This document shows, in pieces, positions 13,701 through 28,700 of a stretch of 64,000 nt of DNA. Under the pieces are notes generated by a model. That model was not told the DNA's origin. It worked only from the letters and a program-made list of their open reading frames with translations, and did not search any database. This DNA comes from Toxorhynchites rutilus septentrionalis. Its lineage: Eukaryota; Arthropoda; Insecta; Diptera; Culicidae. The DNA lies in assembly GCF_029784135.1 (NCBI RefSeq), contig NC_073746.1, forward strand, positions 70,906,542-70,970,541. Direction: 5' to 3'. Both the position numbers and the translations under genes were made by a program. Within the stretch, counting starts at the first letter, position 1. Every line of letters starts with the position of its first letter.

Positions 13701-16700
13701 GACGAAAGGCAAAACATGGTGGGGAAGACGGGAGCCCGGAAGCTGTACACCGAAATGCTGACGAAGCCGCATTGCCTGGTAATGGACGACGAAACCTACG
13801 TCAAAGCGGACTTTCGTCAGCTGCCGGGCCTGTTGTTCTTCTCCGCAGAGGACAAATTCAGCGTTCCGGAGGAGATTCGCAAGCAGAAACTATCCAAGTT
13901 TGCCAAAAAGTACATGGTGTGGCAAGCGATCTGCTCTTGCGGAAAGCGGAGCGCCCCCTTCGTGATGACCGGCACGGTAAACGGGCAGGTTTACCTTAAG
14001 GAGTGCCTACAGAAGCGCTTACTACCACTATTGAAGCAGCACGAGGGCCCGACCATCTTCTGGCCGGATCTCGCTTCGTGCCACTATTCAAAGGACGTGT
14101 TGGAGTGGTACGAAGCCAACGGGGTCACCTTCGTGCCAAAGGAAATGAACCCGCCCAACGCGCCGGAGCTTCGCCCAATAGAGAAATATTGGGCGATTAT
14201 GAAGCAGGCCCTCCGGAAGAACCCAAAAGTTGTCAAATCGGAGGCTGACTTCAAGAGAAAATGGATTTTTTGTTAAAAAAAAACTACAACCTGACGTTGT
14301 ACAGAACCTTATGGACGGGGTAAAGAGGAAGGTGCGAGCATACGGGCTTGGGCTCGAAGTATGAATAAAAAGAAAATGCCAAAAGTTGTTTAATAGTTTT
14401 TATTTTACTGTCTAAAATTTTCAAAAGGATCGGTCTACTGGGCGAATTTCTACAGCGTTTTTTCCGTGATGCAATTTGATGTGACACACCCTTTATAGCA
14501 ACCTAGCCACGCTTTTAAAACCAAGATTATAAATGAAAATTAAATCTTCCATATCTAATTTCCCAACTGTACTTAGGGCACCTTTTTTCATTATTTTTAT
14601 AGTAATGCTCTGAGCAACATCGCAACATTGCCCAGCGAAAAAATATCTTATTGATTTTGTTCATTCATATATTTTTAATTATGCGAGAGATGCTGGAGAA
14701 TTATAAAAACGCTATTTTGATTAACTATGTGAATAGCTGTAAATAGCCATTGAATACCTGGAAACGCAAAAATGTGCTCGTTATCTAATGCTCAGATTTT
14801 CATACAAGAGAACGACTCTTACATCCTAATGTAATTAATAACAATTTCGACACTATCTTTCGCATGTTCACGACGGCATTTCCCAGTTCGAAAAATTGAT
14901 ACTACAAAATACGAAACCAAGATAACTTCATTTTAATCACGAAACACTCCGTAGGCATTTGAACCAACTTCAATAAGAATATTTTCTTAAAATTAATCTC
15001 AAACAAAATCAATGCCTCCACCACCAACTTGTCCTTAAAACAAAATTAAGTTAGTTAATTTATATAACTGGAAGCATTTAATCCATACAAATTCTGAAAT
15101 ACAGTAACGTCTCGATTATATCACTGGGCGTGTTTTTCATTCTCGAATTTATCACGAAATGTTTCGCTTTTATCACGTTTTTCGAAAAATGAGAATTCCT
15201 TTTCGAGATGGTCGGTAATACTTTTTTGTGATAGATTTAGTCTTGTGTAGACAACTAGGCGTTATGAGCTAATTAAAAAAATACAAATCACAAATCGCTC
15301 AACAATTCGGTATACACCGTACGACAATCACAAGAATGCTAAAAGAAAAGGACTTATTTGTGAAACTGTATGTTTTGAAATCATGGAGTACTATAACAAA
15401 AATTAAATATGCTGCTGAAGGTAGAATTGTTTCAATGGTTAAATTGATTGATGGAAGATATTCTATATTTACTCTAATGGAAAATACAGCAAGCTAGAAA
15501 CGGCTATATACGGCTGTGGTGGTTGATAGTATCTGCGTCGTTGAAGTTAAGCGATTCTTGTCTTAATTTTGAAGTTTGTGCAATGGATAATTTTAAAGAG
15601 CAGTTTTTCAATTACTTGAAGACTCATGATTTTACCGTTGACCAGGTATATAATTGAACGAATCTGCCCTATTTTTCAAAATGATTATCAGGTACAGGTT
15701 TACTCATTTGGAGGAAAAAGGGCGTCGCATGAATCAAGGAAGACAAAAACCGGATAATATTCATGTTACAATGTTTCTGGTACTCATAAACGTCCATTGA
15801 TGATAATTGGAAAAGCGAAGACCCCTCGATGTTTCAAAGCGGAAACTATTTCTTGAATACTTCTACAATCAGTTTGTTCTGGAAGTACCCGAAAAAGACT
15901 ACAACCTACAAAAACCTACGAAAAAGACTGCAAGACTACAAATTTCCTCTGGCGATGGACTGATTAAAGATTCTCCAACGCCAAAAGAATGATGAATCAG
16001 GGACTAATTCAAAACATAAAAGCAATATATCGAGGAAAATTCACATCCAACTTTCCGACAGCCAAATTATCGGTATAGTGAATGATCCATCAGAAAAGGA
16101 TGAAGATATCGATGCTGAGAAAGATGAAGATGAAGAAAAAAAAGAAGAATAGTTACAGTAATCAACCGGAAATAGCAGTTCTGAAAAACAGAATGCAATT
16201 CATACAAAACATTAATTCAAAATTTGAATAATACGATAGAATGGGAAGAACAAAATAACTAAAATTAAGCCAAAATGTCTTTCACACAATGTCTTCGAGA
16301 AAACAAGAGAAATTGCTATTAGAAAATTGCGTGATATAATCAAGACGTCACTTTATAACATATGTTATCAATCGTGACCGATTGTTTCTCTTCACGAGTT
16401 CTCCATGAACAAATGGAATCGTAATCGTTTGAATATTAATCATTCAACTTCTGATTGCCAGTTTTGAAGAAAATTTCGACGTAACGTAATTAAAAAAGGA
16501 ATGCTTTTAAATAAGATAGCCATAGGTAACACCACATGATGTTCAATTTTTAGAAGTCTCATTTACCTTAGGATACAGATTGTGTAGATCCATGACTGCA
16601 AAATGATAGCATAAAGTAATTTTTCCATTTACTTTACCATACCATGTTTGCATGTTCCACGTGCAAGCCAACAAAAACAAAACTGTCACTGACGTACAAG

Positions 16701-19700
16701 CAACTCATCTATTATGAATCAGTCTCGGTCGGTGGCAGAATTTTGTTTTTTCAACTCCGAACATGGAGACAGAATTCGTCATTAATAATTATCGTTCCCC
16801 AACCGACACACCGTTCATAATGAATGTTCCCTTCCGGAATAATATGCTTCCGTGTTTGTAACGACTGCCATCCTTTGATCCTGCCATCATATTAGAGAAA
16901 CTAATTTGTCCCAATGGCAGTTTTTATCTAATTTTCACATTACATAGTCAGCAATTTCGATGGCAAAACATGGAAACACTAAATAAATATTTTTGGAACT
17001 CAAATAATGTGGTATATGTTCCTAGCACTAATGGGATTAGAATAGGTAGGCTCGTAGAAGGATTCTTGCACACGTTTTTGATCTGAATTTTAAAAAAATC
17101 TTCCGCGTTTTCTCTAAATCAACGTGTTCAAAATAAGGTACCCACTTCCAACCTATCTTTTTGTAAGTACAGGCAAACCTGTTTTTGTGCGAGGCATAGG
17201 AACCGCACAAAAAAATCGCATAAAATAAAATCGTACAAACTTCACTTCACTTTTTGTGCGGTAGATAGCGACCGCATAAAAAAAAATACCCCAAGAAAAT
17301 ACCTCAAATCTACACAGTTTGCCTTTTCGGTTGCGCATGGCTGTGTTGTAATTTTAGTTGTATGTCAATACTCCATGCTATTAGAAATCATATTATGCGC
17401 TACATAGTGCCTTTGATGGAAGGATGGGAATAATTTTGAGAAGTAGACATACTATTTGGACAGAAAAAGCTCTATTTTAGACTCCTTTTTTTCTCCTCCT
17501 CCGTGGACGTGGACATTCTTCCAAATTTAATTTGCTTATAACTATCAAGAAAATAATTTAATTGCGCATATATTCCATTTTAACTTTGTTTTATACTGTT
17601 CGCGCGCACCCCTCCAGGATTTCGGATACTTATCAAAAGCATTAAAACTCAAACACAGACCTTGACGCGGACACATATATTGAACCAATCCGATCTTGCC
17701 GACGATATAATCCAGAGTCTCATTTTATTTTATTCTGTCCTATTCTGGTTCTAGTCTGGTTTGTGCATGCTCTTGGGTACGAAAGTGACCCCGTTGGTTT
17801 CGTACCACTCCAGGACATCCTTTGAAAAGGGACACGAAGCTTGATCCGGCCAGAAAATCTTAGGGCCCTCGTGTTGCTTCAAAAGAGGAAGCAGACGCTT
17901 CTGTAGACACTCCTTGAGGTAGATCTGCCCGGTAGTCACGAACGGCGCACTCCGTTTGCCACATGTGCAGATCGAACATGAATTACATGTATTTCTTGAC
18001 AAACTTTGAAAGCTTCTGGAAGTAAGGAATCCTCCGGAACATCAAACTTGTGCTGGGCGGTGATGAGCAGTAGCCCCGAAAGGTGCCGGAAATCCGCCTT
18101 GACGTGAGACTCATGAGCATCGAACGAAAGGAAAATGATGCGATCAGAATGGATGTTCTATTAGTAATCAGGATCACAAGCGTGTCGTGAAAGCCTTCAA
18201 GCGGAATCCCAATGCTTCGGTCAGAGATGTGGTCAAAAAATTGAATCTGTCCAAGTCTTTCGTTCAGAGAGCCAAGGAACGGGAGGGATTTCATACGCAC
18301 ATAGAGCAGAAGGCTCCAAATCGGGACGAACGGCAAAATGCGGTGGGAAGTCACGGGCCCGGAATCGAAAATCTGTATTCTCGATCACATCCAATATTTT
18401 CAATATAGAATCCAAAATCTTAAATAAATCATGAAAATTTGAAACCCAGAAATCACATACTAGGTTTATTTGAAAAGTATCGCGGCTTTTGAATTCACGC
18501 GGGTTACGGATATTCAATTTTGGTTTTTTTGTGATGTTAGGTTGGTACTCATGTCCCGCACATATACTGGCAAGTTTGACCATTTTGAATATTCAGTCAA
18601 TTTTTGACAGCTGCTTTGCTTGCGCACGTTTCTTCGATTTTTTGTCTATTTTCGCACCGTTTTCACGTGCTTGAGCGAGTAGGTGTGTGTGTAAAGTCCG
18701 GTCTACTAGCAATGGAAGAAAAGAGGGGATACTCTAACGTTTAAATGGCTACTGCGTAATTTACCTTATGTAATGGAATAGATGGAATACTCTTACGCCT
18801 AAATGACCACTGTGTAGTTTACAGTTTATAGATACCATAAACATGTAACATGTACACGATTGAATGTGGCTCTGTAACAGCTAAAATGCTAATGAACCTA
18901 AATAGATAAACAAATGGGATAGAAAAAATCCGCGGGATTCAAATCTGAAATTGAAACTAACAATCTCATATTCCATGTATTCCATTACAATCCATGAATT
19001 CGAAGCCGGGCCTTTTAACACTAGAACTACCGAAACCGTCAATTTGACGGAATTCAAATTTCATGGTCAAAAATTTTATATAATTTCTATGTATTGTTCT
19101 AGAATTTTTCGATGACTTTTCATGAGATGTAAGGATAGATTATTATTCATATTCAATTTCTGTTTACCGGCTTTAACTTCCATAATCATTATCATCTATA
19201 CCTATTTCTACCGAGACCCGTCAAATTGACGGATCTGGCAATTTCAAAGTTTATAACAATCTATGCATCATCCATGGAATGGTGGACATCAATAAGTCCA
19301 TTTGAGAAATCGATCAAATCACTTACACCCCTTTCATTCTAAGCCCCTCATATTAAATGAGGTGCTCAGAATGCAAGGGGTGTAAGTGACTTGATCGATT
19401 TCTATACATCAACTTTTTATTCAGTTAATAACTCAACTGTAAAAACGTTCCAATTTAAGTTAGCTATAGAATCCGAAAGATGAGGTTCTATCTTCCACAC
19501 TGTCAAATACAGCTGGAAATGTATTTACAGCTAAATTATGACCAAAAGAGAGAATCGATACTCCTTTCATTCTAAGCCGCTCAAATGTTGTTTTTGTCAA
19601 ATCACATTCTTTCATTAACATAAACTAAGTAAAAAAAAACAGCAAACGCGCTAATCAGAAATCTGTCAATTTGACAGGTGCGGTAGAACTAGGTATATAT

Positions 19701-22700
19701 TATATATTTCTTATACAAAGGAGATTGTTCAATTCTAGAATTAAAAATTGTTTGTATCGCTTTTCAAATTTTTCTAAATCATATTGATGTTGTCTTGTTG
19801 TTTTCCCCTCCGTACCTCTCACGCTAAAGGTCACGAGTTTAGTTCTCAAACCCGCCATTCTTCCGAAGTCGAAGTAAAGTGACGAATCAGCCAAAAAGTT
19901 ACAATAATACAGAAATACTAGATCAACATGTCAAAAGGGTCTACCTTCTTTGATCGATTCTCTTCACCGACTTTCTCTTTCGATAACCACGGCCTTTCAG
20001 ACACATTTTGCTCCGGTTTTGTCATGTAGTTTGACAAACGAGATCCCCTTTCACATTCCTTATCGTCGAACACATCAGGAAATCCTGTTACTGTGGAGTT
20101 ATTAATGAAAGAGAATGTAGATGAAGAGAATCGATCAAAGAAGATAGACCCTTTTGACATGTTGATCTAGAATAAAAAAAAAGTTTCCCCCTCTAAACTT
20201 CTTATCAAGACTAGCGATGTCTTGATACTAAAAATTCTAAAAAATCAATTTTTTTTTTGACGTAGGACTTCGTCTTACACTAAGGGTGCCAAATCATTCA
20301 CATATCAATCGAATCGGAAATTTTCTAAGATTTGTTCGATATGCTATACATTACAATCCCATAGTCTGTATATGGTTTAGATTGATGAGACTTGGAAGCA
20401 TTCCCATTTCCCCATGCATTTGTTCTGTCGATTTGTGTTCCCGAACAGAGCTGTCAATAACGGGCAATTTATGCAGCCGCTAGAGGAGAAACAACGAAGG
20501 GGGATAGCGAAAAGAGAAATTTTGCGAAGTAAACTCCACTCTCACATAGTAAGTATGCTGTCGCTAGCGTATAAGTATTGCATCTCCTCTGAGGAAAATT
20601 GTCAGAATCTTTCTGTGTCCAAAACGCTTATTCTGCTCGTTTTATGTTTTATGTTTCCCTCGAGCTGTGAACGTTAGCGAATATTTCACATGAAGTGCAT
20701 CTATCCGAGCCATGGAAAAAAGAGAAGAGTGCAAATGATTACAGGTCGCTTCTAGCCATCAGAGTTTGGCTTTCTGGCTTGCTTGTTTTCGTTGCGCGAT
20801 ACTTAGAACTTGTTCATTTCCTGTACATGTCAATAGCATCGGCTCTGTTCTGATGCAACAAGCTCCTGGCTTTGTTGACGGATTTGACCGAGAATCGAAA
20901 AACGATTTTTCATGAACGGTCATTCTCGCGATGTTCCATTTTTATCGCTCCAACTGTGTGCATCAGTTAGACTCGTGTTTGATTCTTGTTGAATGGCGAT
21001 GCATGGAAGATGCCTCTCGTTAAATACTCAGTGCAATTGATATAAAGAAACAAATTGTGACATATGACCAATTAGTGTATTGTTCTCGCAAAGGCAAAAA
21101 AAAAGTTCCTTTTCTAAATGATTCTACAAAACCACGCAAGCCATTAAACCTATTAACTTTCTACTAAAGAGTTTTTTATGAAATTTCGACGTATTCGCAA
21201 ATAATATCCGGAATGATAGACCAACAAATTACAAAAAAAAATTACGTAGTCCCACATCCTAAGCGGTCGTGTCTCGAAAACAACCCCTCAAATTTTTCCT
21301 TCATATTTTTTCTTGAATTCCATTCAAGGGTATGTCATTGGAAGGCTTTTTCGATATTTTTATCATTTACCGGGTTATAACCATTTTAGTGACGCGGTAT
21401 CTAATCTAGTACATTCTTGACTAAAAACTTGAATAATTTTTGTCTTTTCAAAAGATTTATAAACAAAGAATAAAGTACGTTCACTATATTAATAAAAACT
21501 GCAATCTTCTGATTTAATTTTCAGGTGTCACTCGACTTCCTCGATTGAAACGAACGCCAAACACAAAGAAACAACCCGATCTGGCTGAATTTTAAGCCAG
21601 GCGCAAATTGAGACGCGTATAGCGCGAGTAACCTGTCGCGATATAGCGATATAGTTGATCGTCTTGTGCTAGCCCACGAGCGCTATACACTTCTCAATTT
21701 GCGGCTAGCTTTAGCGTTTGTTCTGGTATTAAACATAACCTCGATACGCACCAGTAGTGTCATCTCTCTGATTTTGTACAGACTTTTCAAACGATCCTCG
21801 TACGCAACCGTTAAGCGGCCCTTACACGACCAGTAGCATTGACATTCTCAGTAATGACAATAGTGGCAAGAATCACTCCATTCCGCAATCACCTTATTCT
21901 TCAACCTTACACGATTATTCTTATCGCTTGCAGGAATGCAACTCTGGCCTCCATAGTCGTAAGAGAAATCAACACATTTTCGAAATGAAAATTATCAATG
22001 AAAATCAATTTATTGTGTCAAATAAACATCCCCGTTAATAATTTGAAATGTTTTCTGCAAACAAAGAAAAAAACCTAAACGAAACATGTTTCTAATAATG
22101 ATTTCTAATAATAATCTCAACAATTTGATCAGCTCTTATAATGTTTTTCAGTAATGGATGAAGAATGTTCAGAATAATATGTTATGAACATTCAATAAAA
22201 TATTTTGAAATGCTTTTCATTGATCTATTAACAATTTAAAACTGTATTTTATCATAGTAATCTTAATAGATTATGCTTCCATTCATTACCATTTAATACC
22301 TTCGTAGATGTCGACACCGTATCTTACCCGTGTGCTTCACTCCCGTAATTGGGTAATAGATTTCGACACTATATAGTAGCCATCGCGAATTAACATTTTA
22401 TGCTTCGTGCTTCATCGTTGTGAGCGAAAATGATAATGGATTTTCAGGTGGAATGGGCAAACTGTTAAAATCAAATAATATAAATGAAAATCACTTTCTT
22501 CGCATCAAATATGTTGCTCTATGTAGTAGAAAAACAAGTTTTCCGCAAATGGTGAAAAAACCTTGAACTAAAATATTATCTGGGTATAACTTTATTTTAT
22601 AATAATGAATTTCGTTAGGGATTTCAGAAAAATTATAAATAAAGATTAGGTAAGGTTTAGTGCTACGTGTTTTATGCATTCAAGTAACAACAAGTAATAA

Positions 22701-25700
22701 CTTTTATTCAAATTTTAGGGATTTAAAATTCTCTTGGGCCCACTAACCTGATAGAGAGTAAATTTTCTCACAAACATAGATTTTAACACAAGATGTCGCA
22801 CAGTATCCTAGACACCGCGAATGATAGTGTCCCTGCCCTATTATAGAAATGATGGAGCGAGATCAGAAAATCCGGATATGCATCATTAATGCCCGTCATT
22901 TCAATTTTGACAACCTTACACGATCATTTTTATTGTTATTCTGACGAAGTTATGTCATTATTATTTATCGTGTAAGGGACCCTTTAATGCTAATGAGTTT
23001 GCGGAAATTATACTCAAATATTTCAAATAAAGTTGGGCGGTTACTTTATTTCGGCCAGCACTGTAGTTAGTGATGGCAAATCGATGGATTTAAATATAAA
23101 TTGGAATAGCAAATGAATGTATAGGTGTAGAGATAATTCTCGTTCCACCATGAGGATGCATTCACGATATATTGATTACCATACCTTGCTTCTTCGCAGT
23201 GACGAAACATGTATTTATCAAATTTGTTCTCGGTCATAGGCTGTACATCGATCCGATCGTGTTCTATCGGGTGAAGATTGGCAGCATTATCACCGGAGCT
23301 ATCTCGGCGGCAACATTCCTGGCACTAACGCTTATCTTCCAACTTATCCGGCGAATTTTCATCCGGTTCCGCATCATCGAACTGATTTGCACGAACTGTT
23401 GCAGCTATTGCTATCGTGGCGATAAGAGCTCATCAAAAGCGCGTCAGATCTATGCCATGCTGGATAACATCGAACACTACAAGAGCCAGCAGCTGGAGCG
23501 GCTGAGGGAAAACTACACCCAACAGGTAGCGTTTGAATTAATTCAATATTCGTGAGAAAATACGTTGTTTTAACGTGCTTTTTCAGGTTCATCGCATCAA
23601 AGAAAACTGCACGCAGCAGGTCGAATGGATTCAAAGTAGCTACTCGACGCAGGCCAAACATTTGCGGGAGATTCGTGATATCGGTACCCATCATCTAACG
23701 ACATTGAAGGATCAGTATTATGATCAGGTAAGTAGCAGAATGGTTTACGAAAAAAAATACCAACAACCAAAATTTCTGATGTTTTAAATTCGCTTAATAG
23801 ATAAACGGTAATTTTGTAAAGAGATTTTCAAGTAAGTACGGAAGATGGAAAGATTCAATAGGGGCCCATTCATCACGTGCAAAGTATATTGAAACTTTTG
23901 CCCATATAATGAAACCAGAAACTATAAATGTTGAATTAGGATAATCCAATTACTCCAACGTACTTCTATAACGTACAAATATAACGCCTCGTTAAATGGA
24001 ACAGTATCATATTTTCTCAGTTAATTTGTTAGTGTCTTCTTGTCAGAACCAAGCTCCACAAATGCATTTCGTTTCAGTCATTCGTTACAATCCTTAGGCC
24101 TCCCGTTTGTATTCCTTAGGAACAATGCAAGCCTTCGAGTTGAATAATCTATTTCCAGCAATTATTATTCTCTGGCCGTTATGGTTCCACATGGCTGGAA
24201 AGTACTACTAAAGAGTGACGCATAACTCATCAGGAGAAACATAAATTATGGCACGAATTGTGTACAGAGGAAGTCTCTTTCTCTGTCTACCTTGGAATAA
24301 TAAGCTTTCATCAGTCGTTGCGTTTCGCCCCTTTCCAACATTGTGATGAGAGAATAAATCACGTGTCACGTGAACACAACGACAGTGGCTGCGGTCGACT
24401 TCTGACTTTGCGCACCGTTTCACTGATCTAATTATCAACCAACTGTCCACACTTATTCGTTGTGTGACCATTTGCTGCGACAAGCTCTAGATGTAATGAA
24501 ACTTTTTTTTTCACCTGTCAAATCTTTATTACAGGTACGCCGCGTCCGTGATTATTCGACCGGACAGCTGAACTGGGTACGTGAGAATTACGTTTTCCAG
24601 CGGAACAAGATCCGCAAGTTCAGCGCGCATCAGGCGCTGAGACTACGCGAGGGTTACAAGTACCAGCAGCAGACGCTGAACAAGGTGCTGGAGAATCTGC
24701 CCAGCTTCTACTTCGAGAACTGCCGCGGTCGCAACGAGGACGATGAGGATTTCGACGGTAGGTTAACTGCGCGATTGGAATTGGAATCTTTGTCATGAGT
24801 ATAGAGATGTTAAATGAGTGTCTTCATTTAACATCATGTGTTTTCCAGAAAATGTTGAGATGTGATATTGTGGGATAGACCTTTGTTGGTTCGTTTTGGA
24901 ATTTGTTTAAGCAGTATGTTCGAGACTGTTGTTTATGTACAGAAATTTAATGTTGCATGTTGAAATTAGATTGTGTTGTGTCCGTGCAATTCGACATCAA
25001 TTACATTGAATCGTACTCGATTTGTTCATGAATACGATGCAACCAATTTTACTTAAGGTGAAGGTGGATGGAAGCCACAAATGGCTGCCACAATGACGTT
25101 CATTTCTTTCATCTTCCCTCATCCTCCCTCACCCCTCGCCCGAAAATTCTGCGAAACAGTGTGTAGAAAATGATCGTTTTCGCACACTTCCCATCAAGTA
25201 ATATCAACCAAACTCTAATCGATTACTCACAAGATATTAAATTTTCATCTGCCGTCGCACTGTACACTGAAAAACGTCGCAAAACTTGAGCTAGTGCTAA
25301 GAAAGTTAAATTTTCATTTTCAATTTCCCACAATGGTTTTGTTTGTATTGGTGATATCATCGTTATTTTTTCGACACTTATGCCAGACAACATCATCGAA
25401 ACAGCTATAAAAACAACGCAACAAAATGTTATTCCTAAGTCATAGTGTTGAAATCAATACAATTATTATTTTTACGTTTAATGGGTCTATAATGTAAGTT
25501 TTAGCAACTTTAACATTGGTTACAAAAAAATTAAATTGCAGAGCTCGGAACTCTGCCACGGCTACCTATGCTTTCAAAAATAGTAAACGGAAAAGTATTA
25601 CATTCAATAAAAATGCCTCGGCCAACGAAGAGAAGAGTTAAGGCTCAACAACGTGAGTATGTGAAAACAATACGATCAACGAAGGAAAATATTAAGGGAT

Positions 25701-28700
25701 TATCAACAACGAGTTACTATGCGAAAAAACTTGTTAATACCAAAAGAGCCCCAATTCGCATGTGTTATAAATTTGCTCATGTCACGCTCGCGTATAATCA
25801 AAATTTTACTTCATATGCAAAAACACCTTCTATATATATTTATATTTGCATTTGCTTCATCGGAACACATCGTTCATACATTTTACTTTAGTATTGAATT
25901 GTAATTTTTTTCAAAAGTCTTCTAAGACTCGTGTCAATGAAGCGCCACAGTCTGATAAGTGAATTGATCTATTTACGTACAAAAATCAACACAAATGAAA
26001 CAAATTGCTCTTCTCTCACAAACACTATTACCCCATTTTTACACGTGGTTCTACCTATACTACTACAATGGCTTCGTTCCACCTTCACCTTAATCTTCTT
26101 TTCTCAAAAGACACCAACGTTTCGAGAGAAAATTCGCTCCTTTAACCTTTAAAACCCACCGGTCAGAAGGGAATAGAGCTCGCAACTTTCAAGATATGCG
26201 TGACAATTGAACTATAAATAATCAAAACTGCCTACTTATGGATTTTTTTTTCAGAAACTAACAGCACATTTTAATCAGATTACCTACAGCCTTTTTCTTC
26301 TTATTTTCCTTTGATTTTGAATCTTACAATTCATTCATTTTCGAATGGCATACCTATACTGCCCATGTTTGCATATGAGACGTAATCATCTACACCATCA
26401 GTGTTGGGAAAACACAATTTTGTTGTTTTTTGCCTACAAGCGTAACCATGCAAATTTTCAATGAAATAATCTGTCCATTTGAAGGATACTATCGGCAAAA
26501 CGAGGGCTTAGGATATTTTGCGGATTCAAACATTTTTTCCAGACGCATGCTTTTTTCAATCGTTCAATGAACATTTGTTCGCATAGACGTAATCACCAGG
26601 TTGCTCTGTCTGTAGCGTTATTTGCATTTCATATAATAGTCAAAACGTCTAGGTGTATTGAACAGAAATCTGGATGTTGGAAAATTAAAAGTCTTGATTT
26701 GTCTGAATTTTTGTCAACGTTTCATATATTTAATTGCGAATTTTATTGAACATTTTCACGAGAACGTCGTTTGATGTTTGTAGAAGCGGACACGGATTGC
26801 TGACGAGCAATGACAATGAAGTGTCTTTCTCAAGGCAGATGAAGAAGTAGTTTGGTTTGAGTTTGTCCACAAGGGACTAGAATTACAAATATTTATAGCC
26901 TCTATAATTCAACACAATCAATCAATCAACATTTTTACGTCTGATGTGTGAAATATAATTTACCATTTTTTTCCTATCATATATCGACGCATTATACTCA
27001 AACTTGATGGTTTGTGCACCAAACCACTTTTTTCGGTGTTCAGTAAATTTTTGTTATAAATTTGCCTAATTGCGAGAATCCCATTTCACCATCACGGGTA
27101 GTTGTTTCTAGAACTTTACCCCAAAACATAATTACATTGGTTCGAAGAATAATCAGAAAAATCAACATTACGCAGCTCACTGAATTCCTCATCAATTGAC
27201 TGAATCATTCCACTGAGAACCAGATTAGGAATATTTTCAGTAAACGGTAGAATGGTTTGATGGTTTCTTCTGATTACATTGGACGGGTCCTGCATGGTCA
27301 GATTTATCATATCCGAGTCGTTTAAGTTGATGCATTAAATTAGTCTTAAATTCGATGAGTCGAGCAACACATATTTTTCCATAATTTGCGTATTCCTAAA
27401 TGAGTAGTTCAGCCGTTGCCCCAACCTACACATTTTCCAAGCTCTCTTAATTTCGTTGTTCACCTTTATTCAAATCTTTCAGCGTTTGCATGAACTCATT
27501 TGTGAAAAAATATCGAATACCGTGCGGAAAAGTCTTGAAATGAAGAATGGGTAGAACTTTTACTTCAAAATAGCTTGTCACTTTGAGTATGTATGACAAA
27601 AATAGTCTACCACTTTGGCGTTCTCAATTCTCAATTGTAATATGTTTCACAAATCCAAAGTAGATTCGGAGTGATTCGTATCGGTCAAGCACTCTTTGCA
27701 CCACTGCTTCCAGTAGTCACACATGGATGCTGCAATTCCAAGAATTTTAATTCATGAATTTTCTGAATCTTACACACACTTACTAGTTCGCAAGAGACTG
27801 CAGCTAATCATTTTGCTCAATTTCATCTGGAATATGCTTACACGCATACGAAGAGCATAAGGCAGAACCATAGCAAATACACATCATAATGAAAAGCGTA
27901 AACTGACCAGACGTCCCGCATTTCAACAAAATGTCCCGCGTAAGATTCCGTCCTTCATTTGGCAAAAGAAATGAAAATGTCCCGCGATATCAATATATTT
28001 CAAGATCACAATTTGATCATGTTGATTTTCTTAAATGGATGAATCTCAAAAAAAAACTTTTATTTTGCAGACTGTTCAAGAGCGCTTCTAATGCATCCAA
28101 AAATTAATACGTTGAGCTGGTTTCATCGCACCGACATTGTAATTTTTTGTTTAGAGGGTGTCAACTGGAAGCGACAGCAACAAAATTGGAAAATGGTTTT
28201 AATAAAGTCCCCTATTGGCTTTGGTGGTCGTCTGTCTCTCTATTTTGGCCATTCACCCAAAAGTTTTCTATCGATCGCAGCTGGGGAATGTTGGGAAGGT
28301 TGGTGGTCTTCGCGACAATGTTTATCTCCAGCCGATCCATCCTCCAGTGATCTATTGGCATAATGGGCTGATCCCAGGTTCGGCATAAAGACCACATCAC
28401 CTCCCCAACTCCGGCAAGCACTTCGTACTATATATCTCCCCGTTCACCATATGACTCGAAAGAAGAGCGGCTTGGACATTCCCTTCGTGTCTGTCAGAGA
28501 AGGACCTTCTTCGAGAGATGTGAATGATACAATCGACGTCATCGCTTACCTGGGGAACGTAAAGTACCCAGTCCCCTGGTCTAGCATCAAGTACGTCTCG
28601 TCTTTCATTATGAGTACGAAAAGAAGTTTTTCACTTCTTTCGTCGGAAATAAGTTTTTAACCAGCACCTTAAACTACCCCTTTTGGGTGATTGCCTGCTG

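Noticed and set aside
23172..23239. An alternative start of receptor exon 2 at 23200
   Set aside because: The acceptor at 23199 gives the wrong phase with exon 1; the one at 23239 fits.
25568..25891. A basic 107-codon frame in intron 4
   Set aside because: No recognised motif, no splice context and AT-driven composition.
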